From Amycolatopsis granulosa (lineage in GTDB: Bacteria > Actinomycetota > Actinomycetes > Mycobacteriales > Pseudonocardiaceae): a DNA stretch of 64,000 bases. A program made the translations under genes and the position numbers. The DNA lies in contig NZ_JAANOV010000001.1 of assembly GCF_011758745.1 (NCBI RefSeq), positions 1,488,001-1,552,000 of the forward strand, in the 5' to 3' direction. Below, in pieces: positions 16,101-23,737 of the stretch. The first letter of the stretch is position 1, and each line of letters starts with the position of its first letter. The notes under the pieces are model-generated. The model worked only from the letters and a program-made list of their open reading frames with translations. It made no database searches and had not been told where the DNA came from.

Positions 16101-18965
16101 CTAACGCTGCCGTCCAGTGTCCACCACCGGCGGCTCACCAGATCCGGGAGTCACCGGCAGGGCGCGGGCGAGAACCTGTGCCAGATGCAGCGCCTGCCGG
16201 CCGGTGAGGTCGTCGATCTGCGTGCGGCAGCTGAATCCGTCCGCGAGCACCAGGGTGTCCGGGGACGCGGCCGTCACCTCGGGCACCAGCACCCGGTTCG
16301 CCGCCGCGACCGACACCTCGTAGTGCCCCTTCTCGACCCCGAAGTTCCCGGCCAGCCCGCAACAGCCGGAGTCCAGCGTCCGGTTGGTCACGCCCACCTT
16401 CCGCAACAGCCGCTCGTCCGCCGCGTTGCCCATCACGGCGTGCTGGTGGCAGTGCTGCTGCGTGATCGCCGACGCCGCCACCTCCGGGAACGACACGTCC
16501 GGCGCGAAGCGCTCCAGGAACTCGGCCAGCGTGAACGCCTGGGCGGGCAGCCCGTGCAGCTCCGCCTCGTCGAACAACTCGCGCGCGTCGTGCCGGAACA
16601 CCGCCAGGCAGCTCGGCTCCAGCCCCACCACCGGCGTGCCCGCCTCCAGGTGCGGCCGCAGCACCCGCAGCGTGCGCCGCAGCACCCGCCGCGCCACGCC
16701 CAGCTGCCCGGTGGAGATCCAGGTCAGCCCGCAGCACACCGACGACGACGGCAGCACCACGTCGAACCCGGCGTGCTCCAGCACCCGCACCGCGTCGTGA
16801 CCCACCTCGGGCGAGAGGAAGTTGGTGAACGTGTCCGGCCACAACAGCACCTTCGGCCGGCCCCGGTCCCGGGCGGTGAACCCGCGCCGGAACGTCCGCC
16901 GTGCGAACCGCGGCAGCGACCGCTCCGGGGTGATCCCGCCGGCCTTCTTCACCACCCCGGCCAGCCGCCCGCCCAGCACCCGGTTCACCAGTCGCGGCGT
17001 GCCGGACGCCAGCCGCGCCAGCAGCGGCAGGAACCCGAGCGTGTAGTGGCTGGCCGGGCGCAGCCGCCCGGCGTAGTGCTGGTGCAGGAACTCGGCCTTG
17101 TAGGAGGCCATGTCCACGTTGACCGGGCAGTCGGACAGGCATCCCTTGCACGCCAGGCACAGGTCGAGCGCCTCGAGCACCTCGGTGGACCGCCACCCGT
17201 CGGTGACCGTCTCCCCGCGCATCATCTCGAACAGCAGGCGCGAACGGCCGCGCGTCGAGTGCTCCTCGCGGCCGGTGACCATGTAGCTCGGGCACATCAC
17301 GCCGGACGAGGTGTCCACACAGGCCCCGACGCCGACGCACCGCCGGGTCGCCGTCGCGAGGCTGCCCCCGTCGTGCGGGTACTTCAGCGTGATCGGCAGT
17401 GACCGGACCGGCCCGTCGAACCGCAGGTCCGCGTCCAGGCGGCGGGGCCGCACCAGGTTCCCGGGGTTGAGCAGGTCGTCCGGGTCCCAGATCCCCTTGA
17501 ACCGCTCGAACAGCGCGAGGATCTCCGGCGGGTACATCCGCGACAGCAGTTCCGCCCGGGCCTGGCCGTCACCGTGCTCGCCGGACAACGAGCCGCCGTG
17601 CGCGACCACCAGGTCCGCCGCGTCCTCCAGGAACGCCCGGAACTGCCGCCGCCCCTCGCCGGTGGTGAGGGCGAAATCGATGCGCACGTGCACACAGCCC
17701 TCGCCGAAGTGTCCATAAGGGACCCCGCGCAGGCCGTACTTGCTCAGCAGGGCACGGAAGTCGCGCAGGTAGGCGCCCAGGTTCTCGGGCGGCACCGCGG
17801 AGTCCTCCCACCCCGGCCATGCCTCGGAACCGTCCGGCATCCGGGTCACGATCCCGGCCGCGGCCTCCCGCACCGACCACAGCAGCCGCTGATCGGCCGG
17901 CCGGGTCTCCACCACGGTCGCCGCGCCGGTGTCCCGCGCCAGCACGGCGGCAACCTCGGCCGCCCGCTCCGCCGCCTGTTCCGGGTCCGCTCCCCCGACC
18001 TCGACGAACAGCCAGCCGCGCCCCTCGGGCAGCAGGTCGACCGCCGGGTGCGGGCGCCGCACCAGCAGCGAGTCGATCAGGTCGCGGCCCATGCCCTCGA
18101 CCGTCAGCGGCCCCAGCGGCAGCACCGACGGGACGGCGTCGGCGGCCGCGATGTCGTCGGCGTACCCGGCGACGACCAGCGCGCGTGCCGCGGGCGCGGG
18201 CACCAGCCGCACGGTGATCTCGGTCAGCAGCACGCAGGTGCCCTCGGTGCCGACCAGCGCGCGGACCAGGTTCGTCCCGTTCTCCGGCAGCAGCTGGTCC
18301 AGCGCGTACCCGGACACCCGTCGCGGCAACGGCGGGAACGCCGTGCGCAGCAGCGCCAGGTTGTCCAGCGCGAGCTGCTTCGACGCGGCGGCGCGCGGAT
18401 CGTCCGGCAGCGACGGCCCGACCACCAGCCGGGTCCCGTCCGCGGTGAGCACGTCCAGCGCGACGACGTTGTCCGCCGTCCGGCCCCACGCCACCGAATG
18501 CGAGCCGCACGCGTCGTTGCCGACCATGCCACCGATCGTGCACCGGCTGTGCGTGGACGGGTCCGGCCCGAAGGTCAGGCCGTGCGGCGCGGCCGCCGCA
18601 CGCAACGCGTCGAGCACCACGCCGGGCTGCACGCGCGCGGTCCGCGTTTCCGGGTCGATCTCCAGCACCCGGTTCAGGTGCCGGCTGTAGTCGATCACCA
18701 CGCCCTCGCCGAGCGCCTGGCCGCCGATGCCGGTGCCCGCACCGCGCGCGGTGACGGGGATACCGAACTCCCGGCACAGCCGGACGGTCGCCGCCAGGTC
18801 CTCCACAGTGGACGGAAACACCACGGCCACCGGCACGTGCCGGTAGTTCGACGCGTCCATGCTGTAGACGGCGCGCGCCGTGGTGCCGGATTCCACCTCA
18901 CCGTCGAGCGCGTCGGCCAGCTCCGCCAGGAACTGGCCCACCCGCTCCTCCGCCACGACCGTCAT
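16101..18965 (-). CDS. FAD/4Fe-4S D-2-hydroxyacid dehydrogenase (YdiJ/GlcDF fusion-like)
   Basis: 954 residues from the ATG that overlaps the FmdB stop (ATGA). Residues ~40-230 are a PCMH-type FAD-binding domain (PVTARGAGTGIGGQALGEGVVIDYS) and ~240-530 the FAD-oxidase C domain, including GHFGEGCVHVRIDF. Next comes a pair of 4Fe-4S stretches (GVGACVDTSSGVMCPSYMVT and CLACKGCLSDCPVNVD), then two CCG domains (VCCGLTW, GCCGLAGNFG). This one-chain fusion of GlcD-, GlcF- and heterodisulfide-reductase-like parts is the build of E. coli YdiJ, a D-2-hydroxyglutarate dehydrogenase. Electrons probably go to the quinone pool. Neighbouring hydroxyacid-oxoacid transhydrogenase makes D-2-hydroxyglutarate the likely substrate (inference). 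Confidence 0.9.
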   Translation of the reverse strand: MTVVAEERVGQFLAELADALDGEVESGTTARAVYSMDASNYRHVPVAVVFPSTVEDLAATVRLCREFGIPVTARGAGTGIGGQALGEGVVIDYSRHLNRVLEIDPETRTARVQPGVVLDALRAAAAPHGLTFGPDPSTHSRCTIGGMVGNDACGSHSVAWGRTADNVVALDVLTADGTRLVVGPSLPDDPRAAASKQLALDNLALLRTAFPPLPRRVSGYALDQLLPENGTNLVRALVGTEGTCVLLTEITVRLVPAPAARALVVAGYADDIAAADAVPSVLPLGPLTVEGMGRDLIDSLLVRRPHPAVDLLPEGRGWLFVEVGGADPEQAAERAAEVAAVLARDTGAATVVETRPADQRLLWSVREAAAGIVTRMPDGSEAWPGWEDSAVPPENLGAYLRDFRALLSKYGLRGVPYGHFGEGCVHVRIDFALTTGEGRRQFRAFLEDAADLVVAHGGSLSGEHGDGQARAELLSRMYPPEILALFERFKGIWDPDDLLNPGNLVRPRRLDADLRFDGPVRSLPITLKYPHDGGSLATATRRCVGVGACVDTSSGVMCPSYMVTGREEHSTRGRSRLLFEMMRGETVTDGWRSTEVLEALDLCLACKGCLSDCPVNVDMASYKAEFLHQHYAGRLRPASHYTLGFLPLLARLASGTPRLVNRVLGGRLAGVVKKAGGITPERSLPRFARRTFRRGFTARDRGRPKVLLWPDTFTNFLSPEVGHDAVRVLEHAGFDVVLPSSSVCCGLTWISTGQLGVARRVLRRTLRVLRPHLEAGTPVVGLEPSCLAVFRHDARELFDEAELHGLPAQAFTLAEFLERFAPDVSFPEVAASAITQQHCHQHAVMGNAADERLLRKVGVTNRTLDSGCCGLAGNFGVEKGHYEVSVAAANRVLVPEVTAASPDTLVLADGFSCRTQIDDLTGRQALHLAQVLARALPVTPGSGEPPVVDTGRQR

Positions 18966-19330
18966 GAAGCCGGGCCCCCGGGCAGCGGATCGCCGGCCCG
19001 CAGCGGCGCGGCGGCGAACCGGCCCTCGTGCGCGAGCACCGGACGGCGGTCGCCGGCCAGCTCCGGGTACTTCTGTTCGAGCTTCTCCCGCCGGGTCATC
19101 TGCCGGTGCCAGTGCCGCACCGTCTCCCGGTCGCCGTTGCCGGTGCCGCGCCAGCTCTTCGGCGCGTCGTCCCGGCTGGGCCCGGCGGAGGCGACCCCGC
19201 CCAGCCGCGCCGCGGGTGGCAGCCGGTGCGGCACCGAGCCGCACGAACAGGACGGAGCCGGGCTCGCGGACGAGGGCACGAGCGCCTCGAACCGGTTCCC
19301 GCACTCGCACGAGTAGTCGTAGATGGGCAT
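18962..19330 (-). CDS. FmdB-type zinc-ribbon protein
   Basis: 122 residues. The N-terminus (MPIYDYSCECGNRFEALVP) and the following CSCG make the four-cysteine FmdB ribbon. The remainder is polar and basic with the helix REKLEQKYPEL. FmdB-like proteins accompany many amide, formamide and acid catabolic genes and are thought to be regulatory or accessory, without a proven mechanism. Coupled on both sides: 4 bp after the transhydrogenase stop and overlapping the dehydrogenase start. Confidence 0.8.
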   Translation of the reverse strand: MPIYDYSCECGNRFEALVPSSASPAPSCSCGSVPHRLPPAARLGGVASAGPSRDDAPKSWRGTGNGDRETVRHWHRQMTRREKLEQKYPELAGDRRPVLAHEGRFAAAPLRAGDPLPGGPAS

Positions 19331-19334
19331 GGTG

Positions 19335-20612
19335 TCACCAGTTCTCGATCGACTGGGCGAAGATCGACGCCAGGTCCTCGTCGCGCACCGGCCGGGGCGA
19401 GATGGTCAGCAGCCGCTCCTGCTTGAGCGTGCCCTCGACCAGGCCGGGGATGTCGCCCTCGTCGTAGCCGACCCCGCCGATCCCGTTCGGGGTGCCGATG
19501 TCGCGCATCAGCGAGGACAGCACGAACGGCAGCTGGTCCACCGGGTCGCGCTGCTCCGGCGCGCCCGGGTCGAGGATCCGCGCCGCGCGCAGGTGCTTGT
19601 CCGGGTTCGTCGGGAAGGTGAACCGGAACGCCGCGGGCGCGGTCAGCGACACCGACTCGCCGTGCGGCACCATGGCCTCGTCCTGCGGGTAGTTCTTCGG
19701 CCGGTACTCCTTCACGCGGCCGGCGATCGGGTACGCGCAGGCGTGCGGGATGTGCACGCCGGCGTTGCCGAACCCCATCCCGGCGAACGTCGCGGCCAGC
19801 ATCATGTCGGTCCGGGCAGCGAGGTCACCCCCGTTGAGCACCGCCTTGCGGAACGACCGCGCCAGCAGCGTCAGCGCCTGCTCGGTCCAGGCGTCGGAGA
19901 TCGGGTTGGACCCGCAGTAGGCGACCCGGGTCTCCGCGCGGTGCCGGGGGAAGGAGTCGAACGGCTTGGCCGTGTAGGACTCCAGCGCGTGGCACAGCAC
20001 GTCCATCCCGCTCGCCGCGGTCACCTCCGGCGGCATGCTCAGCGTCAGCAGCGGGTCGACCACCGCCATCGACGGCCGCAGCCGGGGATGGCTGATGCCG
20101 GACTTCACCTTCAGGTCGAGGAAGTCCATGATGCACACCGGCGTGGTCTCCGAGCCGGTGCCGGCCGTGGTGGGCACCGCGACGAGCGGCTTGAGCGGCC
20201 CGGCCGGCGCCTTGCCCTGGCCGATCGGCTTGTTGACGTAGTCGTAGAGGTCCGCGGGATAGGTGGTCATCAGGTTGATGGCCTTGGCGGTGTCGATCGA
20301 CGAGCCGCCGCCGACGGCGATGAAACCGTCCCACTGCGACTGACTGGCGAAGTCGACCGCGGCCTGGATGCTCACGTCGGTCGGCTCGACGTGCACCTGG
20401 TCGTAGGTTTCCACGGTCAGCCCGCCGGCCTTGGCGGCCGCGGCCACCCGTTCCGGCACTCCGGTCGCGGCGACGCCCGGGTCGGTGACGATGAGGACCC
20501 GCTCGGCGCCCATCTGGGCGAGGTCCCAGCCGATCTCGTCGACGGCGCCGGCGCCGAACTTCAGTGGGGTGGCACCCCAGGTGAAGACGGTCTCGGTGAG
20601 GTATTCGGTCAT
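19335..20612 (-). CDS. Hydroxyacid-oxoacid transhydrogenase-like iron alcohol dehydrogenase
   Basis: 425 residues from the ATG read from 20612. Group III iron-dependent alcohol dehydrogenase: GGGSSIDTAKAINL for the nucleotide, VPTTAGTGSETT, then metal ligands in ASGMDVLCHALESYTA and HIPHACAYP. Its length and the MDVLCHALESYTA/GNAGVHIPHACAYPIAG stretches match human ADHFE1. That enzyme moves hydride from 4-hydroxybutyrate to 2-oxoglutarate, giving succinic semialdehyde and D-2-hydroxyglutarate, with tightly bound NAD. It sits between a lactonase and a YdiJ-like dehydrogenase, which fits this reaction. Confidence 0.85.
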   Translation of the reverse strand: MTEYLTETVFTWGATPLKFGAGAVDEIGWDLAQMGAERVLIVTDPGVAATGVPERVAAAAKAGGLTVETYDQVHVEPTDVSIQAAVDFASQSQWDGFIAVGGGSSIDTAKAINLMTTYPADLYDYVNKPIGQGKAPAGPLKPLVAVPTTAGTGSETTPVCIMDFLDLKVKSGISHPRLRPSMAVVDPLLTLSMPPEVTAASGMDVLCHALESYTAKPFDSFPRHRAETRVAYCGSNPISDAWTEQALTLLARSFRKAVLNGGDLAARTDMMLAATFAGMGFGNAGVHIPHACAYPIAGRVKEYRPKNYPQDEAMVPHGESVSLTAPAAFRFTFPTNPDKHLRAARILDPGAPEQRDPVDQLPFVLSSLMRDIGTPNGIGGVGYDEGDIPGLVEGTLKQERLLTISPRPVRDEDLASIFAQSIENW

Positions 20613-20623
20613 GGCAGTCCCTT

Positions 20624-21430
20624 TCAGGCGAAGTACCCGTCGGGTGCGAACGGGAGGGCGGCGGCCTGTTCGGGGTCGTGCCCGAAGATCACCTCGGCGT
20701 TGGTCTCCTCGGCGATGCGGCGCAGCTTTTCCACCGACTCCAGCCAGCGCACGCTGTCCCACACGATCGCGGCGCCGATGGCCGGCGGGCCCCAGCTCTC
20801 GCCGAGGTAGACGGCGTCGGAGGTGAAGATCTTGGTGCCGGTCTCCGGCAGGTCCACCCGCAGGGACATGGTCCCCCAGGTGTGGCCCGGTGTCGCGATG
20901 ACGCTGACGCCCGGCGCGATTTCGGCGTCACCGGAGACGAGTTCGTAGTCGATGCCCTCGTAGTCGGCCTTGAGGTGGGCGCCCTTGAACGGGCCGTCGA
21001 TGCCGAGGGCGCCCTCGTGCTCCTCGGAGTTGACGACGATGCGGGTCCGGCCGCCGGCGAAGAGCTTGGCGTTGGCCGCGTGGTCGAAGTGCAGGTGGGA
21101 CAGCACCAGCACGTCGATGTCGTCGGGCGTCAGCTCCAGCGCCGCCAGCGAGTCCTCCAGGTAGGTGGTGCCCTCCTGGACCGGGAAGAACTCCTGCAGG
21201 CCGGTCGGCGCCCAGCGGGTCTCCCAGTCCCGCGGCACGCCGGTGTCCCAGAGGATGCGCCCGTCCGGGTGCTCGATGAGCACCGCGTGGGTCGGGCAGG
21301 TCGTCCACACCGCTTCCTTGCGGGTGTTCGCCCGGTCGGTGATCGTCGCACCCGGCTTGAGCAGCAGCCAGGTCTGGTCGCATTCCATCGTCCCGGTCCG
21401 GAGCAGGTGGACCTTGCTCGGTGCCGTCAT
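20624..21430 (-). CDS. Metallo-beta-lactamase-fold lactonase (AttM/AiiA-like)
   Basis: 268 residues, ATG read from 21430 after AAGGAGG. The dinuclear metal motif HLHFDHA, the later TPGHTWG and SDAVYLG, and an N-terminal lid ([13 protein letters not shown]) are those of the N-acyl-homoserine lactonase family. AttM-type members also open gamma-butyrolactone to 4-hydroxybutyrate. Given that the next gene encodes a 4-hydroxybutyrate-type transhydrogenase, lactone catabolism is more likely than signal quenching as its main job, although both could occur. Cytoplasmic; no signal peptide. Confidence 0.85.
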   Translation of the reverse strand: MTAPSKVHLLRTGTMECDQTWLLLKPGATITDRANTRKEAVWTTCPTHAVLIEHPDGRILWDTGVPRDWETRWAPTGLQEFFPVQEGTTYLEDSLAALELTPDDIDVLVLSHLHFDHAANAKLFAGGRTRIVVNSEEHEGALGIDGPFKGAHLKADYEGIDYELVSGDAEIAPGVSVIATPGHTWGTMSLRVDLPETGTKIFTSDAVYLGESWGPPAIGAAIVWDSVRWLESVEKLRRIAEETNAEVIFGHDPEQAAALPFAPDGYFA

Positions 21431-21474
21431 CGGTGCCTCCTTGCGCCTCGAACGAACCAGCGAGGCACACAGTG

Positions 21475-21494
21475 GCATGTAGCATGCTACTCAG
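21475..21494. promoter_or_regulatory. Candidate GntR operator before the lactonase operon
   Basis: A perfect 12-bp palindrome, GTAGCATGCTAC (21479-21490), lies in the 60-bp gap between the gntR stop and the lactonase start. FCD-type GntR proteins bind short palindromes of this size. Ligand and binding are untested. Confidence 0.5.
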
Positions 21495-22204
21495 TCAATG
21501 GCGGGGTACCCGGTCCACTCCATCGAGACCGGCGGCACCGGGTCGCCGCTCGCCGCGGCCTCCTGCCCGATCAGCAGGCGGGCCGTGTTGAGCAGGTGCG
21601 CGCGCATGCTCTCGGCCGCTTCCCCGGCCTTGCCGGACTCGATGAGCGCGAAGATCGCCTCGTGCTCGGCGAGGATGTCGGCCAGGCTGCGCGAGGTGTC
21701 CACGGTCGAGGTACCGCGCAGCAGCACCATGTCGCGCAGCGAGTCGACGTACCGCGCCAGCCGGACGTTGCCGGACGCGGAGTTGATCAGCTCGTGGAAG
21801 CGCCGGTCGGCGGCCATGAACCTCGCCTCGTCGTGCACCTGCGCCGCGACCCGCATCGTCTTGAGCTCGGCGCCCAGCTCCTTCACCCAGGCGGCCGTGC
21901 GCTGGGTGACGGCGCGGTAGGTCGCCGGCACCTCCAGCAGCAGCCGGATCGCGAAGACCTCCTCCAGGTCGTGCAGGGACGTCTGAAGGATCCGCACGCC
22001 GCGGTTGCGCTCGAAGCGCACCATGCCGCGCTCGGCCAGCTGGATCAGCGCTTCGCGCACCGGCGTCCGCGACACGCCGAGGCGCTCGGCGAGGTCGTGC
22101 ACCGAATACAGTCGCCCCGCGACGAGCTCCCCGTTCACGATGGCGGTCCGGAGCTCGTCGACGATCTTGCCGGCGAGGTTGGCGTCGTTCCCGATCTGCC
22201 GCAT
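21491..22204 (-). CDS. GntR-family (FCD) transcriptional regulator
   Basis: 237 residues from the ATG read from 22204. N-terminal winged helix (LYSVHDLAERLGVSRTPVREAL) followed by an all-helical FCD domain whose metal/ligand ligands are recognisable (Asp in MAADRRFHELI, His in EHEAIFALIE). FCD regulators sense organic acids. It is co-directional with and upstream of the lactonase, transhydrogenase, FmdB and dehydrogenase genes, and divergent from the molybdenum hydroxylase genes with only 61 bp between; it could control either side. Confidence 0.9.
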   Translation of the reverse strand: MRQIGNDANLAGKIVDELRTAIVNGELVAGRLYSVHDLAERLGVSRTPVREALIQLAERGMVRFERNRGVRILQTSLHDLEEVFAIRLLLEVPATYRAVTQRTAAWVKELGAELKTMRVAAQVHDEARFMAADRRFHELINSASGNVRLARYVDSLRDMVLLRGTSTVDTSRSLADILAEHEAIFALIESGKAGEAAESMRAHLLNTARLLIGQEAAASGDPVPPVSMEWTGYPAID

Positions 22205-22265
22205 CGCAGAAGTTTCCCACGGCGGCGGCGGTTTCACGCCCCAGGCGCCGGGTACGCCCCGGGTC

Positions 22266-22769
22266 ATGGACGCGGAGATCACCTTGCGTGTCGACGGCAC
22301 CACCCACCGCCTGGCGGTCGACTGCCGCACCACGCTGCTGGACGCGCTCCGCGAACGGCTCGGCGTCACCAGCGCGAAGAAGGGCTGCGACCACGGCCAG
22401 TGCGGTGCCTGCACGGTGCTGGCGGACGGCCGCCGGGTGCTGTCCTGTCTGACCCTCGCCGTCGCGCGGAGCGGGTCCGAGGTGACCACCGCCGCCGGGC
22501 TCGCCCCGGACGGCGAGCTGCACCCCGTGCAGCGCGCGTTCCTCGAGCACGACGGGTTCCAGTGCGGCTACTGCACGCCCGGCCAGATCTGCTCCGCCGT
22601 GGGCATGCTGGACGAGGCCGGCCGGGGCTGGCCGAGCCACGTGAGCCCGGACCTGACGGCGCACCCCGCGCTGACCCGGGCGGAGATCGCCGAGCGGATG
22701 AGCGGCAACCTGTGCCGCTGCGCCGCCTACGCCGGCATCGTCGCCGCGATCGAGGAGGCGGCCGGGTGA
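22266..22769 (+). CDS. Molybdenum hydroxylase, [2Fe-2S] subunit (PaoA/CoxS-like)
   Basis: 167 residues. The first cluster is ligated by CDHGQCGACTVL and a following Cys (SCLTLAV); the second by FQCGYCTPGQI and GNLCRCAAY. It passes electrons from the molybdenum centre to the FAD subunit. There is no Tat signal, unlike E. coli PaoA, so the enzyme should be cytoplasmic. The three subunit genes overlap by GTGA, indicating a strictly coupled operon. Confidence 0.95.
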   Translation: MDAEITLRVDGTTHRLAVDCRTTLLDALRERLGVTSAKKGCDHGQCGACTVLADGRRVLSCLTLAVARSGSEVTTAAGLAPDGELHPVQRAFLEHDGFQCGYCTPGQICSAVGMLDEAGRGWPSHVSPDLTAHPALTRAEIAERMSGNLCRCAAYAGIVAAIEEAAG

Positions 22770-23737
22770 AGCCGTTCAGTTACGACGCGCCGGCCGACGC
22801 GGCGACCGCCGTCCGCACCGTCGCCGCCGACCCGTCGGCCGTGTTCCTGGCCGGCGGCACGAACCTGCTCGACCACCTCAAGCTCGGCATCACCCGCCCG
22901 GCTCGCCTGGTCGACGTCACGAACCTGACCTCCACCGAGATCACCGAGCACGACGGCGGGCTGTCGATCGGTGCGGGCGTGCCCAACAGCGACCTGGCCG
23001 CCGATCCGCGCGTGCGGTCACGGTACCCGGCACTGGCCGAGTCGCTGCTGGCCGGCGCGTCCGGGCCGTTGCGGAACATGGCGACCACCGGCGGGAACCC
23101 GTTGCAGCGCACGCGGTGCGTGTACTTCCAGGACGTCACGACACCGTGCAACAAGCGGACACCCGGCTCCGGCTGCTCGGCGATCGGCGGCTACACCCGC
23201 TACCACGCGATCCTCGGCGCGTCCGAGCACTGCGTGGCCACCCACCCGTCCGACCTGGCGGTCGCGCTGGCCGCGCTGGACGCTTCGGTGCGGGTGCTCG
23301 GGCCGCACGGCGAGCGCACCATCCCGTTCACCGAGCTGCACCGGCTGCCCGGCGACACGCCGCAGCGGGACACCGTGCTGGAGCACGGCGAGCTGATCAC
23401 CGCGATCGACCTGCCCGCGCCGCCCGCCGGACGGCAGCGGTACCGCAAGGTCCGCGACCGGGCGTCGTACGCGTTCGCGCTGGTGTCGGTCGCCGCGCTG
23501 CTCGACGTCGCGAACGAGACCGTCCGCGACGCGCGGATCGCGTTCGGCGGGGTCGCGCACAAGCCGTGGCGCGCGTGGCAGGCCGAGGACGTGCTGCGCG
23601 GCGCACCCGCGACCGATGCGACGTTCCGCGCCGCCGCCGGGGCGGAGCTGGCGCAGGCGCGGCCGCTGCCGGGCAACGAGTTCAAGGTCCCCCTGCTGAC
23701 CCGCACCCTGGTGTCCGTGCTCCGGGAGCTGTCGTGA
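22766..23737 (+). CDS. Molybdenum hydroxylase, FAD subunit with extra FeS cluster (PaoB-like)
   Basis: 323 residues from a GTG. FAD-binding: FLAGGTNLLDHLKLG and TTGGNPLQRTRCVYF. An insert with cysteines (RTRCVYFQD, TPCNKRTPGSGCSAIGG) matches the additional [4Fe-4S] site of E. coli PaoB and 4-hydroxybenzoyl-CoA reductase beta. Such a cluster is uncommon among xanthine-oxidase-family enzymes. The CO_deh_flav_C domain closes the protein. Confidence 0.92.
   Translation: MKPFSYDAPADAATAVRTVAADPSAVFLAGGTNLLDHLKLGITRPARLVDVTNLTSTEITEHDGGLSIGAGVPNSDLAADPRVRSRYPALAESLLAGASGPLRNMATTGGNPLQRTRCVYFQDVTTPCNKRTPGSGCSAIGGYTRYHAILGASEHCVATHPSDLAVALAALDASVRVLGPHGERTIPFTELHRLPGDTPQRDTVLEHGELITAIDLPAPPAGRQRYRKVRDRASYAFALVSVAALLDVANETVRDARIAFGGVAHKPWRAWQAEDVLRGAPATDATFRAAAGAELAQARPLPGNEFKVPLLTRTLVSVLRELS

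Noticed and set aside
20624-21430. Pure quorum-quenching lactonase as sole function
   Set aside because: The motif alone allows it, but the coupled transhydrogenase and hydroxyacid dehydrogenase genes make catabolism of short lactones the better reading.
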